The notes under the pieces: generated by a model
Told to the model about the DNA's origin: nothing
Database searches by the model: none
What the model saw: the letters and a program-made list of their open reading frames with translations, nothing else
Source: Streptomyces sp. HNM0575
GTDB lineage: Bacteria > Actinomycetota > Actinomycetes > Streptomycetales > Streptomycetaceae
Direction: 5' to 3'
NCBI RefSeq assembly: GCF_012726265.1
Contig: NZ_JAASAG010000020.1
Coordinates: 1 to 60,958 of the forward strand
DNA: 60,958 nt
In this document: piece after piece, positions 23,656 to 31,621 of the stretch
How positions within the stretch are numbered: the first letter of the stretch is position 1
Layout of the letters: every line of letters begins with the position of its first letter
Made by a program: the position numbers and the translations under genes

Positions 23656-25172
23656 CACTGCCGGATGCTGCCGCGCCCACGTCGCTGGAGATGCCGCACT
23701 GGCGTCGGCAGGTGCTGCGACGGTGCGCCGGAGAAGGGGGCGACCGGTTCGCCGGTCTGTTCGGCGTGGCCGAGGGCGAGGAGAGCATCCGGCTGACCGC
23801 GGTGCTCTTCCCTCCGGACGCTGAGGACCCGGTGCTGCTGGAGAGCGTCCTGGGGCCCGGGGAGCGTGCGTATCCCGCGCTGAGTCCCGAGTTGCCGGCT
23901 GCCTTCTGGTACGAGCGGGTGCTGCACGATCTCTTCGGTGTACGGCCGCTCGGCCACCCTCGTCCCGACCCGCTGCTGCTGCCTCTGGCCGACCCCGGCC
24001 GCGCTCCGCTGCCGGGATCCGCGCGCACACCGGTGCCCGTCGAGCCCGACGAGCAGGCGATTCCCCGCGCGGTCACCGGGCACGGGGTGTTCACCATCCC
24101 CCACGGGCCGGTGCGCTCCGGGGTCGTGGAGTCCGTCGAATACCTGGTGGAGACGCCCGGCGAGGACATCCCGCGGGTGCAGATCCGCGTCTTCCACAAG
24201 CATCGCGGCGTCTCCAAGCGCTTCGAGCAACTCGCCCCCGACGACGGGGTGTTGATGGCCGAACGCGTCGAGGGCATCGCCTCCGTCGCGCATGCGCTGG
24301 CCTTCTGCCACGCCGTCGAGCGCTGCACCGGAGCGAGCGTCCCATGGCCTGCCCAGCTCGTGCGCGTCCTCCATGCCGAACTGGAGCGCGTGGCCAACCA
24401 TCTCGACGTCATGGTGAAACTCACCGACGCGGCGGGACTCGCCGTGGCCACCGCACGTTTCGGACTGCACAAGGAGCGCGTACTGCGTCTGACCGGCCGG
24501 CTGTGCGGCAGCCGCTTCGGCCGCGGCGTGGTCGTGCCCGGAGGGGTCCGTGCCCTGCCCGCTCTCCGTCCGGCCGAACTGCACGAGGAGTTGGGCCTGT
24601 TGGAGGCCGCGGTCGCCTCGGACTGGCGGGCCGCGATGGCCACCCCGTCCTTCCTTGACCGGCTGCGGACCACCGGGCCGCTGGCGCCTGTGCTCGCGCG
24701 GGCCCACGGTGCGCTGGGCCCGATCGGGAAGGCCTCCGGCTGCGCTCCCGACGCCCGCTACGAGCGCCCCTACGACGCCTACACCGCTCTCGGCCTGGGC
24801 CCGCTGCCCGAACACGCCGTGGGCGACGCCCAGGCGCGCACCCAGGTGAGGGGCAGCGAGATCAGCCAGTCCTTCCACCTGCTGCACCAGATCACCGAGG
24901 AGCTGCGCGGCCTGCCGGGCGGCATCGACGGTCTGCGCAGCGAGGTGCCGAACGGCGTGACCGGGCAGGCCCTGGGCTGGGCCGAGGCGCCGCAGGGCGA
25001 AGTGCTGTACCTGCTGCGGCTGGAGGAGGGGCGCGTGACGCGGTGCGTACCGCGCTCGGCGTCGTTCCACAATCTCGTGCTCTTCCACGAGGTGTTCGCC
25101 GGGGACATCCTGACGGACTTTCCGTTCATCGAGGCGAGCTTCGGCCTGTCGATCGCAGGGGTGGCGGTCTGA
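23652..25172 (+). CDS. HyfG/HycE-like large subunit with all NiFe cysteines lost
   Basis: Residues 1-150 form the NuoC-like domain (AFWYERVLHDLFGV) and the rest is a NuoD/NiFe large-subunit fold (HAELERVANHLDVMVKL). In hydrogenases the NiFe centre is held by two Cys pairs. Here the N-terminal motif, RxCGxC in HycE, reads ERVEGIASVAHALAF, and the C-terminal DPCxxC region reads FIEASFGLSIAGVAV and ends there. All four ligands are gone, so there can be no NiFe site. The protein belongs with the Ehr (energy-converting-hydrogenase-related) group. ATG 23652 overlaps the previous stop (ATGA). 506 aa. Confidence 0.92.
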   Translation: MTLPDAAAPTSLEMPHWRRQVLRRCAGEGGDRFAGLFGVAEGEESIRLTAVLFPPDAEDPVLLESVLGPGERAYPALSPELPAAFWYERVLHDLFGVRPLGHPRPDPLLLPLADPGRAPLPGSARTPVPVEPDEQAIPRAVTGHGVFTIPHGPVRSGVVESVEYLVETPGEDIPRVQIRVFHKHRGVSKRFEQLAPDDGVLMAERVEGIASVAHALAFCHAVERCTGASVPWPAQLVRVLHAELERVANHLDVMVKLTDAAGLAVATARFGLHKERVLRLTGRLCGSRFGRGVVVPGGVRALPALRPAELHEELGLLEAAVASDWRAAMATPSFLDRLRTTGPLAPVLARAHGALGPIGKASGCAPDARYERPYDAYTALGLGPLPEHAVGDAQARTQVRGSEISQSFHLLHQITEELRGLPGGIDGLRSEVPNGVTGQALGWAEAPQGEVLYLLRLEEGRVTRCVPRSASFHNLVLFHEVFAGDILTDFPFIEASFGLSIAGVAV

Positions 25173-25964
25173 ATGCCCTGGTTCTGGCGCGGGCTGCGCG
25201 ACGGCGTGGTCACCACCCGCTACCCCGAGCGTCCCGACCCGTACGCGAGCGACTTCCCCGCGGCGATCACCGTACGGTCAGGCGCCCCGCCCCTCTCGCC
25301 GCAGGAGGCCGCGGGGCTGTGCCCGACCGGCGCCGTCACCACCGACGACGACGGCAATGCCCGGCTCGACCGCGGTCGTTGCATCCTGTGCGGGCGCTGC
25401 ACCAAGGTCCGGCCCGACGTCTTCGCCGAGGCCCCCGGCACCGAGACCGCCGCCACTTCCCGCGAAGCCCTCGTGGTCCCGCAGCCGTACGGAGACGATG
25501 CGGAACTCGCCGCCGTACGACAGGAGTTGGCCGCGCGCACGGCCCGCTTCCGGCGCTCGCTGCACATCCGCCACGTCGACGCCGGGTCCGACGGCAGCGA
25601 GGAGTGGGAGATCGCGGCGCTGCTCAACCCCGTCTACGACATCCACCGGCTGGGGATGTTCCTCACCGCCAGTCCACGCCACGCCGACGTCCTGCTCGTC
25701 ACCGGCGCCGGCGCCCGCGGCATGGCCGCGCCGCTGCGCCGTACATACGAGTCGACCGCTCAGCCGGTCGTCGTGGTCGCCGTCGGCACCGACGCATGCA
25801 GCGGCGGCCTCCACGCGGACTCCTATGCCACGCACTGCGGCGTGCGGAACCTCGTCGACGTGGACATCTGGGTGCCCGGCTCACCGCCGAGCCCCTTCTC
25901 GCTGCTGCACGCCCTGCTGATGGCCACCGGGCGGCTGCTGCCCGACGGGGAGGCGACGGGATGA
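25173..25964 (+). CDS. HyfI-like small subunit fused to a ferredoxin-like domain, 263 aa
   Basis: Residues 1-95 resemble the HyfH/NuoI ferredoxin domain; CPTGAV plus RCILCGRCTKVRP supply four cysteines for one [4Fe-4S] cluster, while the other cluster's ligands are absent. Residues 125-263 are NuoB/HycG-like (HVDAGSDGSEEWEIAALLNP, SPRHADVLLVTG, DVDIWVPGSPPSP). In HycG the cluster ligands lie in GGCNGCEIEI and GCPPTP; here both Cys of the first motif and that of the second are replaced, so the N2-like cluster is probably lost. ATG 25173 follows the previous TGA without a gap. The fusion of the two subunits is itself notable. Confidence 0.9.
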   Translation: MPWFWRGLRDGVVTTRYPERPDPYASDFPAAITVRSGAPPLSPQEAAGLCPTGAVTTDDDGNARLDRGRCILCGRCTKVRPDVFAEAPGTETAATSREALVVPQPYGDDAELAAVRQELAARTARFRRSLHIRHVDAGSDGSEEWEIAALLNPVYDIHRLGMFLTASPRHADVLLVTGAGARGMAAPLRRTYESTAQPVVVVAVGTDACSGGLHADSYATHCGVRNLVDVDIWVPGSPPSPFSLLHALLMATGRLLPDGEATG

Positions 25965-28063
25965 ACACCCTTATCGGCGTGGGCCTGTTGATGCTGGCCG
26001 TCGGCGCCGCAGCAGACGTCCTCCCGGGTGCGGCGCCGCGTCGCGGCCCGGCGGCGGCCGTCCCGTATCTGGCCTGCGCGGCCGGTTCGGCCTGCCTCGC
26101 CGTCACCGGAGCCCTCGCGCTGCGCGACGCCGGCCGCCCGCCGCAGCCCGGTCTCGGCGACTGGCTCGGCTTTGGCGCCAGCCACCTCACCGTGGACCGG
26201 TTGTCGGGCCTGTTCTGGCTGCTCACCTTCGCCGTGGCGGTCGCCGCCTGCCTGACCGCAGCGGGTTGGGCACCGGGGCGGGTGCGCGGGCGGGGCACGG
26301 GCGCCTGCGCGGCGTTGGTTCTCGCTGCGGTGGCGGTCGTGGAGAGCGCCGACAACGCCTTCCTGTTCCTGCTGGCCTGGGAGGCGCTGACCCTGGGCTT
26401 CTACTTCCTCGCGGGCGCCGGCCGCCATCGCGGGACGGCGGCCGGTGACGCGCTTTCCACGCTGGTCTTCGGCAAGGTCTCCGGAGCCTCGTTGCTCCTC
26501 GGGCTGCTGCTCGCGGCGTCCGGCACCGGAAGCTTCGCCCTTCCCTCCCTGTCCCGTCTGGAGCCGGGGGTGCTGCACGGCGCCGTATGGACGCTGCTGG
26601 TCATCGCCTTCGCCGTCAAGGTCGGCCTCGTCCCCCTCCAGGTGTGGATGCCTCGCGGGTACGCCTCCGCACCGGCCGGGCTGCGCGCGATCATGGCCGG
26701 AGTCGCCGTCAACGCGGGCTTCTACGGCCTGTGGCGCACCCTCGGACTCCTCGGCCGCCCACCGGCGTGGCTCGCCGTCGCTCTCCTCCTGGTCGCCGCG
26801 CTCACCGCTCTGCTGGGCATCGCACACGCCGCGGCCCAGGGACGGCTGGAACGCGTCATCGCCTACTCCAGCATCGAGAACGCCGGGCTGATCTGCACCG
26901 GCTACGCCGTCGCTCTGATCGGCGCCCTCCAGCACAGCCCCCGTCTGACCGCCGTCGGTCTGATCGCGGCCACCCTCCAGGCCACCGCCCACGCCGTCGC
27001 CAAGACGTTGCTGTTCGCGGGCGCCGCGTCCCTCGAATCCGCCGCCGGAACAGGCGACTTGGAGGAACTGCGGGGAAGCGCCCGCCGGCTGCCCTGGGCA
27101 GGCACCGGCGTCGCCATCGGAGCCGTCACACTCGCCGGACTGCCGCCGACCGCGGGCTTCGTCTCCGAGTGGTTCCTCCTCGAATCCCTCCTCCAGCAGT
27201 TCCGGCTGCCCCACCTCCCCTATGCGCTGGCGCTGGCCGCCGCCGGGGCACTGATCGCGCTCACCGCGGGCTTCGCCGGCGTGACCTTCGTCCGCATCGT
27301 CGGCATGGTCGTGCTCGGTCCGCTCGACAAGGAGCGGCCACGCCGCGAGTCGCGCCGCACCGACCTCGGCGCCTGCGGCCGCGCCGGCATGCTGATGCTG
27401 GCGGTGGGCGGCCTGGCCGTCGCCGCCCTCACACCGCTTCAAGTCCGGGTCGTCTCCGCCGGGTTGGCGGATCTCGTCCCGGTCGCCACCAGCTCGGGCG
27501 CACTGAAGTCCCCCTGGATCGTGCAGCCCGTCTTCGGCGAGTTCTCCGTCCTCTCGCCGTCGTGGCTGTGGGTCGTCATGCCGCTGATGCTGGCCGCCGT
27601 CGCAGCCGTACTGCTCCTCGGCGGCTCCCGCGGCGGCGCCCTGCGGGTCCGGCGCACCCCCGCCTGGCGCTCGGCCGGCGGCGGCGTCCAGGGCGGCGAC
27701 CAGTACACCCCCTTCGGTTACGCCAACCCCACGCGCCGCATCCTCGCCGCGGTGCTGCTCACCCGGACCCGTACGCGCACGCTCCCGTCGTCCTCCACGG
27801 CCGGTGCCACCGGAGGGGCCGAGCCCGCCGAAGGCACCACCGCCGGCGCCACCGCCGGCCCCACCGTCACCAGCGGCGTGCTGGGGTACTCCTCCGACGT
27901 CGTCGAAGTCGTCGAGGCCTACCTCTACCGGCCGCTCAGAAGGCCACTGCGCTCCCTCGTCTCCGCGGCCAAGCGCCTCCAGTCCGGGCGCCTTGACGCC
28001 TATCTCGCCTACATGCTCATCGCCCTGGTCGCCGTGCTCGCCCTCGTGGCGGGCCTGGCGTGA
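25961..28063 (+). CDS. HyfB-like ion-pump subunit (NuoL family), 700 aa
   Basis: ATG 25961 overlaps the previous stop (ATGA). This is a second antiporter-like subunit with the conserved LFLLAWEALTLGFYFLAG (helix-5 Glu), FAVKVGLVPLQVWMPRGYASAP (helix-7 Lys), IAYSSIENAGLI and TAHAVAKTLLFAGAASLE. A C-terminal extension after the last core helix ends with a disordered Gly/Ala/Thr-rich stretch (about 600-640) and a final membrane helix (YMLIALVAVLALVAGLA), as in HyfB/HycC. The translocation residues are intact. Last of the six-gene complex. Confidence 0.92.
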   Translation: MNTLIGVGLLMLAVGAAADVLPGAAPRRGPAAAVPYLACAAGSACLAVTGALALRDAGRPPQPGLGDWLGFGASHLTVDRLSGLFWLLTFAVAVAACLTAAGWAPGRVRGRGTGACAALVLAAVAVVESADNAFLFLLAWEALTLGFYFLAGAGRHRGTAAGDALSTLVFGKVSGASLLLGLLLAASGTGSFALPSLSRLEPGVLHGAVWTLLVIAFAVKVGLVPLQVWMPRGYASAPAGLRAIMAGVAVNAGFYGLWRTLGLLGRPPAWLAVALLLVAALTALLGIAHAAAQGRLERVIAYSSIENAGLICTGYAVALIGALQHSPRLTAVGLIAATLQATAHAVAKTLLFAGAASLESAAGTGDLEELRGSARRLPWAGTGVAIGAVTLAGLPPTAGFVSEWFLLESLLQQFRLPHLPYALALAAAGALIALTAGFAGVTFVRIVGMVVLGPLDKERPRRESRRTDLGACGRAGMLMLAVGGLAVAALTPLQVRVVSAGLADLVPVATSSGALKSPWIVQPVFGEFSVLSPSWLWVVMPLMLAAVAAVLLLGGSRGGALRVRRTPAWRSAGGGVQGGDQYTPFGYANPTRRILAAVLLTRTRTRTLPSSSTAGATGGAEPAEGTTAGATAGPTVTSGVLGYSSDVVEVVEAYLYRPLRRPLRSLVSAAKRLQSGRLDAYLAYMLIALVAVLALVAGLA

Positions 28064-28081
28064 CGTAAGGAGAACGCCACG

Positions 28082-28531
28082 ATGTCATCCGGCCCGTTCC
28101 GCAGGATCCTGGTCGGCTGGGACGCCTCACCGGCCGCCCACACGGCACTGGCCACGGCGTTCACCCTCGCGGACGGGGACGGCGTCGTCATCGCCCGTGC
28201 CGTGCTGGCTCCGCCCCGGCACGTCGAGACCAGCGGCGAAGGGACCCGGGAACTCGACGCTCAACGCCGGTGGTTGAGCGAGCAGTACGACAGCACTGTC
28301 CGCTCCGCGACCCCGCACGGCGCCCGTGCCCGCCTCGAATGGAGCGAGAGCACCGACATCCCCGCCGACCTGTGCGCGGGAGCCGAAGACCACGGATGCG
28401 ACCTGATCGTCGTCGGCCGCCACGGCGAGAACGGCCACCTGCGCACCACCGGCCTCGGCCCGGTGGCGCGCGCCGTCCCCGAAGGCACACATCTTCCCGT
28501 CCTGCTGGTGAGCCCCGCCGCGGACTTGTGA
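28082..28531 (+). CDS. Universal stress protein UspA family, 149 aa
   Basis: A single Usp domain: RRILVGWDASPAAHTALATA at the start and CDLIVVGRHGENGHLRTTGLGPVARAV at the ATP-binding end (family GxxGxxxxxxGSVA, here GENGHLRTTGLGPVA). ATG 28082 has AAGGAG upstream and is 18 bases after the HyfB-like stop, so it is in the riboswitch R4 operon. UspA genes are among those reported with fluoride riboswitches. Confidence 0.9.
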   Translation: MSSGPFRRILVGWDASPAAHTALATAFTLADGDGVVIARAVLAPPRHVETSGEGTRELDAQRRWLSEQYDSTVRSATPHGARARLEWSESTDIPADLCAGAEDHGCDLIVVGRHGENGHLRTTGLGPVARAVPEGTHLPVLLVSPAADL

Positions 28532-28733
28532 CCAACGGCCTTTCTGCACAGGGGAATCGCCGGTGTCCGCCGCCTCGCTCCCTGACGCCGGCCGCTCTTG
28601 ACGGGCCGTCCGCTCGGCAGTTCACTGCACAGCAGGCGATGGATCCCGCCTGGGCGTGCTGCGCCCGAACCGCCTCACGAGGCTGACGGTTCCTGGCGAC
28701 CCGATGTCAGCGATCGAGCCCGGGAGGCGCACC

Positions 28734-28949
28734 GTGCACTGCTACGACTGTCACAGCCTGGAGGGGACGGCAACTCCCGTGCTGGCGACCTGTGTTCACT
28801 GCGGTGCGGGGCTCTGCGCCGCGCACGCCAACGCCACCCCTCACAGCGTCCACCGGGTCACCGGCACCGGGACCGCCCTGCAACCCACCGCCGCCCGGCG
28901 CATCTTGTGCACCACATGTCACAAGGCCCAGTCGCATCAGCTGTCCTGA
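28734..28949 (+). CDS. DUF2180-like small zinc-binding protein, 71 aa
   Basis: GTG 28734 follows GGGAGG and gives VHCYDCHSLEGTATPVLATC at the start, a cysteine pattern (CxxC, CxxCG, then CTTCHKAQ) that suggests a small zinc finger of the DUF2180 type. ATG 28704 is an in-frame alternative adding ten residues. Function unknown. It lies 202 bases after uspA on the same strand, just before a strong terminator, so it is probably the last gene of this unit. The 28532-28733 gap shows nothing else. Confidence 0.7.
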   Translation: MHCYDCHSLEGTATPVLATCVHCGAGLCAAHANATPHSVHRVTGTGTALQPTAARRILCTTCHKAQSHQLS

Positions 28950-28954
28950 CCGAC

Positions 28955-28998
28955 GTCCGGCTTCGGCCCGGAGGTGAGACTCCGGGCCGAAGCCGGAC
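28955..28998. terminator. Strong terminator, perfect 18-bp stem
   Basis: GTCCGGCTTCGGCCCGGA and its exact reverse complement are separated by eight bases, six bases after the DUF2180 stop. It ends the fluoride-responsive operon and may also stop the convergent aquaporin transcript. Confidence 0.85.
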
Positions 28999-29005
28999 GA
29001 TCGGG

Positions 29006-29026
29006 AGTCCGCCGGCCCGGCGGACT
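29006..29026. terminator. Terminator hairpin after the aquaporin gene
   Basis: AGTCCGCCG-GCC-CGGCGGACT forms a perfect 9-bp stem directly after the aquaporin stop (29028-29030 on the minus strand). Confidence 0.75.
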
Positions 29027-29027
29027 G

Positions 29028-29852
29028 TCAGCTCTCGGGCTCCGGAGCCGGAACCCTTCCTGGTTCCTGCTCCTCGTGTGTCGGCAGATAGCGGCCGATC
29101 AGCGGGCGGTAGGCCGCAGCGCCGAGCAGTCCGCCGACGAGCGGCCCGATGATGGGAACCCAGAAGTAGAAGTTGCCGTACTGATCTCGCCAGGCGCCGT
29201 CATAGCCGGTGAGGAAGCTGGCCAGCCGCGGCCCGAAGTCCCGCGCGGGATTGATGGCGTAGCCGGCGTCGGTACCCCACGCCATGCCGATCGCCACGAC
29301 GAGCAAGCCGATGATGAGCGGCCCGAGGTTGGCACCGGGTGCGGTGTTCAGCAGATCGGTCACGGCGAAGATGACGAAGAGCAGGATCGCCGTGCCGATG
29401 ATCTGGTCGCGCAGGGCTCCCCATTCACTGACCGGCAGAGCGCCGTTCCCGGGGAGGGTCGAGAAGACGGTCTGCGACTTGAGGGTGTGACCCGGGTCGG
29501 CCTTCGCCAGCACCTCGGTGTAGTTCCAGCGCACCAGCAGCGCGGCGACGAACGCACCGGCGGTCTGCGCGAGTACGTAGGGACCGACCTTGCTCCACGA
29601 GAATCCCCGGAAGGCCGCCATGGCCACCGTCACCGCGGGGTTGATGTGAGCGCCGCTGACCCGCGCCGCCACGTACACGCCGAGCGTGACGCCCAGGCCC
29701 CAGGCCCACGCGATGCTGTCGTGATCACCAAGCGTGCCGTTTCCGCCGACCACCTGAGCGACCACGCCGCATCCGAACAGGATGAGGATGAGGGTGCCCG
29801 CGAACTCTGCTGACAGTTCGCCAACTGCCGTTTTCGATATGCCTTTTGCCAT
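29028..29852 (-). CDS. MIP family channel (aquaporin/aquaglyceroporin), 274 aa
   Basis: Six membrane helices and both NPA boxes are visible: SGAHINPAVTVAMAAF in the first half and GYAINPARDFGPR in the second. The Asp after the second NPA (NPARDFGPR) is characteristic of glycerol-type GlpF channels. ATG 29852 follows GGAGG. The C-terminal 20 residues are acidic and proline-rich. No fluoride riboswitch precedes it, but it stands between two fluoride units; a role in moving small uncharged solutes (glycerol, or HF) is only a guess. Confidence 0.92.
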   Translation of the reverse strand: MAKGISKTAVGELSAEFAGTLILILFGCGVVAQVVGGNGTLGDHDSIAWAWGLGVTLGVYVAARVSGAHINPAVTVAMAAFRGFSWSKVGPYVLAQTAGAFVAALLVRWNYTEVLAKADPGHTLKSQTVFSTLPGNGALPVSEWGALRDQIIGTAILLFVIFAVTDLLNTAPGANLGPLIIGLLVVAIGMAWGTDAGYAINPARDFGPRLASFLTGYDGAWRDQYGNFYFWVPIIGPLVGGLLGAAAYRPLIGRYLPTHEEQEPGRVPAPEPES

Positions 29853-30128
29853 AAGTTGCCCGCCTCCAGAACGACCCGGACGAGTGTGACGTAGACCATA
29901 GGGGGTGAACCGCTTCCGAGGGCAGACGGACGTACCAATTCCGGATGTTCGTTCACGGCGGGACGGCGTGCCCCCGCTCCGGGGCCGACGCCCGGTGGCC
30001 TGCTCAGACCGGGGTCGTCGGCGCGCGGGATCGTGCGCAGGACCGCAGTCCGGATGCGCCCGCCGGAGCTGTGTCGCGACCGGGTATCCTCGCGCTGTGG
30101 CTGCTTCTGCGGATCCCCCGGCAGCCGC

Positions 30129-30238
30129 ACGGCGGTGGGGCCCGCCGTACCCCAACCGCGGCGAGGTCGCCGCCAACGGTCCCTACTCGGCTGGGTGGCG
30201 CTCCGCCCTGAGCGCCTGGCGAGTAGGAGGACGTGTGC
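30129..30238 (+). promoter_or_regulatory. Fluoride riboswitch R5 with ribosome-site-masking hairpin, upstream of crcB-DUF190-crcB
   Basis: GGCGGTGGGGCCCGCC, CCAACCGC, the stem GCGGCGA/TCGCCGC and GCCAACGGTCCCTAC (30129-30188) match R3 closely, with a slightly longer first junction. CCTACTCG (30182-30189) is complementary to CGAGTAGG (30220-30227), which overlaps the GTAGGAGG ribosome site of ATG 30239. Confidence 0.9.
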
Positions 30239-30724
30239 ATGGGAGTTCGTTCCGGGTCTCCAGTGGCTGAGCCCACCGATCCCGATGTCGATCTGCACGT
30301 GCCCGCGCAGCGGCGTGAGCTGCTGCGCGGGCGGTGGCCGGTGCTGGTCGCGGTCGCCCTCGGAGGGGCCGTGGGAAGCGGGCTCAGATACGGGGCATCG
30401 CTGATATGGCCCGTCGCCTCCGGCGGGGTCCCCTGGACGACGCTGTGGGTCAACGTCACCGGCTGCGCCGTGATCGGCGTGTTCATGGTGGTGATCTCGG
30501 ATGTGTGGGCGGCCCACCGCCTGGTGCGGCCGTTCTTCGGCACCGGTGTGCTCGGCGGCTACACCACCTTCTCCACCTACGCGGTGGACGTCGAGCGCCT
30601 GGTGGACGCCGGCCGGGCGCGGGCCGGGCTGGCGTATATGACGGGCACGCTGCTGGCCGCGCTGGTAGCAGTGTGGAGTGCGGTGTGGATCACTCGCCGC
30701 GTACTGGCGTGGAGGACGCGATGA
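30239..30724 (+). CDS. crcB: CrcB/FluC fluoride channel, 161 aa, with N-terminal extension
   Basis: Family marks are GGAVGSGLRYGASL, PWTTLWVNVTGCAVIGVFMVV with the central Asn, and GTGVLGGYTTFSTYAVDVERL. About 35 polar residues precede helix 1 (AEPTDPDVDLHVPAQRRELL), longer than in most FluC proteins. ATG 30239 is eight bases after GTAGGAGG; GTG 30233 is in frame. The stop overlaps the DUF190 start. Together with the crcB at 31065 it may form a heterodimeric channel, the arrangement known for paired crcB genes in Gram-positives. Confidence 0.92.
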   Translation: MGVRSGSPVAEPTDPDVDLHVPAQRRELLRGRWPVLVAVALGGAVGSGLRYGASLIWPVASGGVPWTTLWVNVTGCAVIGVFMVVISDVWAAHRLVRPFFGTGVLGGYTTFSTYAVDVERLVDAGRARAGLAYMTGTLLAALVAVWSAVWITRRVLAWRTR

Positions 30725-31068
30725 CCAGGCTGACAGGTACGGCACTGCGCGTGACGATCTTCATCGGCGAGATGGACCAGTGGCATCACAAGCCGCTCTA
30801 CACCGAGATCGTGCACCGCGCGCACAAGGCGGGGCTCGCGGGCGCGAGCGTCTTCCGGGGCATCGAGGGGTTCGGCGCCTCGTCCCTGATCCACACCCAG
30901 CGACTGCTGTCGATGAGCGAGGACCTGCCCGTGGCGATCGTGATCGTCGACTCGCACGAGCGGATCCACGACTTCCTGCCGCAGCTGGACGAACTGGTCA
31001 GCGAGGGCCTGGTGATCCTCGACGACTGCGAGGTCATCCGGTACGTGGGACGAGGAGCGGACGAATGA
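30721..31068 (+). CDS. DUF190 family protein, 115 aa
   Basis: LRVTIFIGEMDQWHHKPLY and HKAGLAGASVFRGIEGFG are the standard DUF190 signature, a PII-like ferredoxin-fold small soluble protein. ATG 30721 overlaps the stop of the upstream crcB (ATGA) and its own stop overlaps the next crcB start (ATGA). PII-like proteins often regulate membrane transporters, and DUF190 genes are commonly beside crcB, so it may gate or sense for the channel (inference). Confidence 0.92.
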   Translation: MTRLTGTALRVTIFIGEMDQWHHKPLYTEIVHRAHKAGLAGASVFRGIEGFGASSLIHTQRLLSMSEDLPVAIVIVDSHERIHDFLPQLDELVSEGLVILDDCEVIRYVGRGADE

Positions 31069-31439
31069 ACTGGCTGCTGGTGCTCGTCGGTGGGGCGATC
31101 GGTGCGCCGCTGCGCTATCTGACCGACCGGGCGGTGCAGACCCGGCACGACACGGTCTTCCCGTGGGGCACGTTCGCCGTCAACGTCGTCGGCTGCCTGG
31201 TCCTGGGGCTCCTGACCGGGGCCTCCGTGGCGGGAGCGGCACCGTCACAGCTCATGCTCTTCCTCGGCACCGGCCTGTGCGGGGCGCTGACGACGTACTC
31301 GACGTTCTCCTACGAGACGCTTCGGCTGGTGGAGGACGGTGCCGGCTTCTATGCGGCGGCCAATGTCGTCGCGAGCGTCGTGGCAGGGCTCGGCGCCGTC
31401 TTCGTCGGCATAAGCGTCGCCGAGGCCGTGTGGGGATGA
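31065..31439 (+). CDS. crcB: CrcB/FluC fluoride channel, 124 aa
   Basis: GGAIGAPLRYLTDRAVQ in helix 1, FPWGTFAVNVVGCLVLGLLTG in helix 2 and GTGLCGALTTYSTFSYETLRL in helix 3 with the STFSYE pore region. Four helices, normal length. ATG 31065 overlaps the DUF190 stop. Third crcB in the window. Confidence 0.95.
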   Translation: MNWLLVLVGGAIGAPLRYLTDRAVQTRHDTVFPWGTFAVNVVGCLVLGLLTGASVAGAAPSQLMLFLGTGLCGALTTYSTFSYETLRLVEDGAGFYAAANVVASVVAGLGAVFVGISVAEAVWG

Positions 31440-31445
31440 GCGTCC

Positions 31446-31463
31446 CGGTACGGTCCCGTACCG
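31446..31463. terminator. Terminator-like hairpin after crcB
   Basis: CGGTACGG-TC-CCGTACCG begins seven bases after the crcB stop and can form an 8-bp stem with almost no loop. Confidence 0.5.
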
Positions 31464-31473
31464 CTGCGGCGGA

Positions 31474-31536
31474 CGGGACGGGCGCCTGCGCGAACGGGAC
31501 CGGCGCCTGCGCGAACGGGCCTGGCGCCTGCGCGGA
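31474..31536. repeat. Three 21-bp tandem repeats
   Basis: Three imperfect copies of a unit like CGGGACCGGCGCCTGCGCGAA at 31474, 31495 and 31516 lie between crcB and the convergent DUF3040 gene. They do not belong to a supported gene. Confidence 0.85.
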
Positions 31537-31621
31537 CGGCGCGACACCGTCAACGTGCGGCAGGGCACCCGGAGTTGAGAGGGCGTTGACCGGGCCGCCG
31601 CATGGAGGCACGAAGGTGCTG

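Noticed and set aside
20482..28063. Formate hydrogenlyase or hydrogenase 4
   Set aside because: Subunit order and folds match, but every NiFe cysteine and most FeS ligands are missing, and no maturation genes are present. It is described as an Ehr-type complex.
29853..29990. A fluoride riboswitch before the aquaporin gene
   Set aside because: The leader was read on the minus strand for the motif and none of the conserved segments is present.
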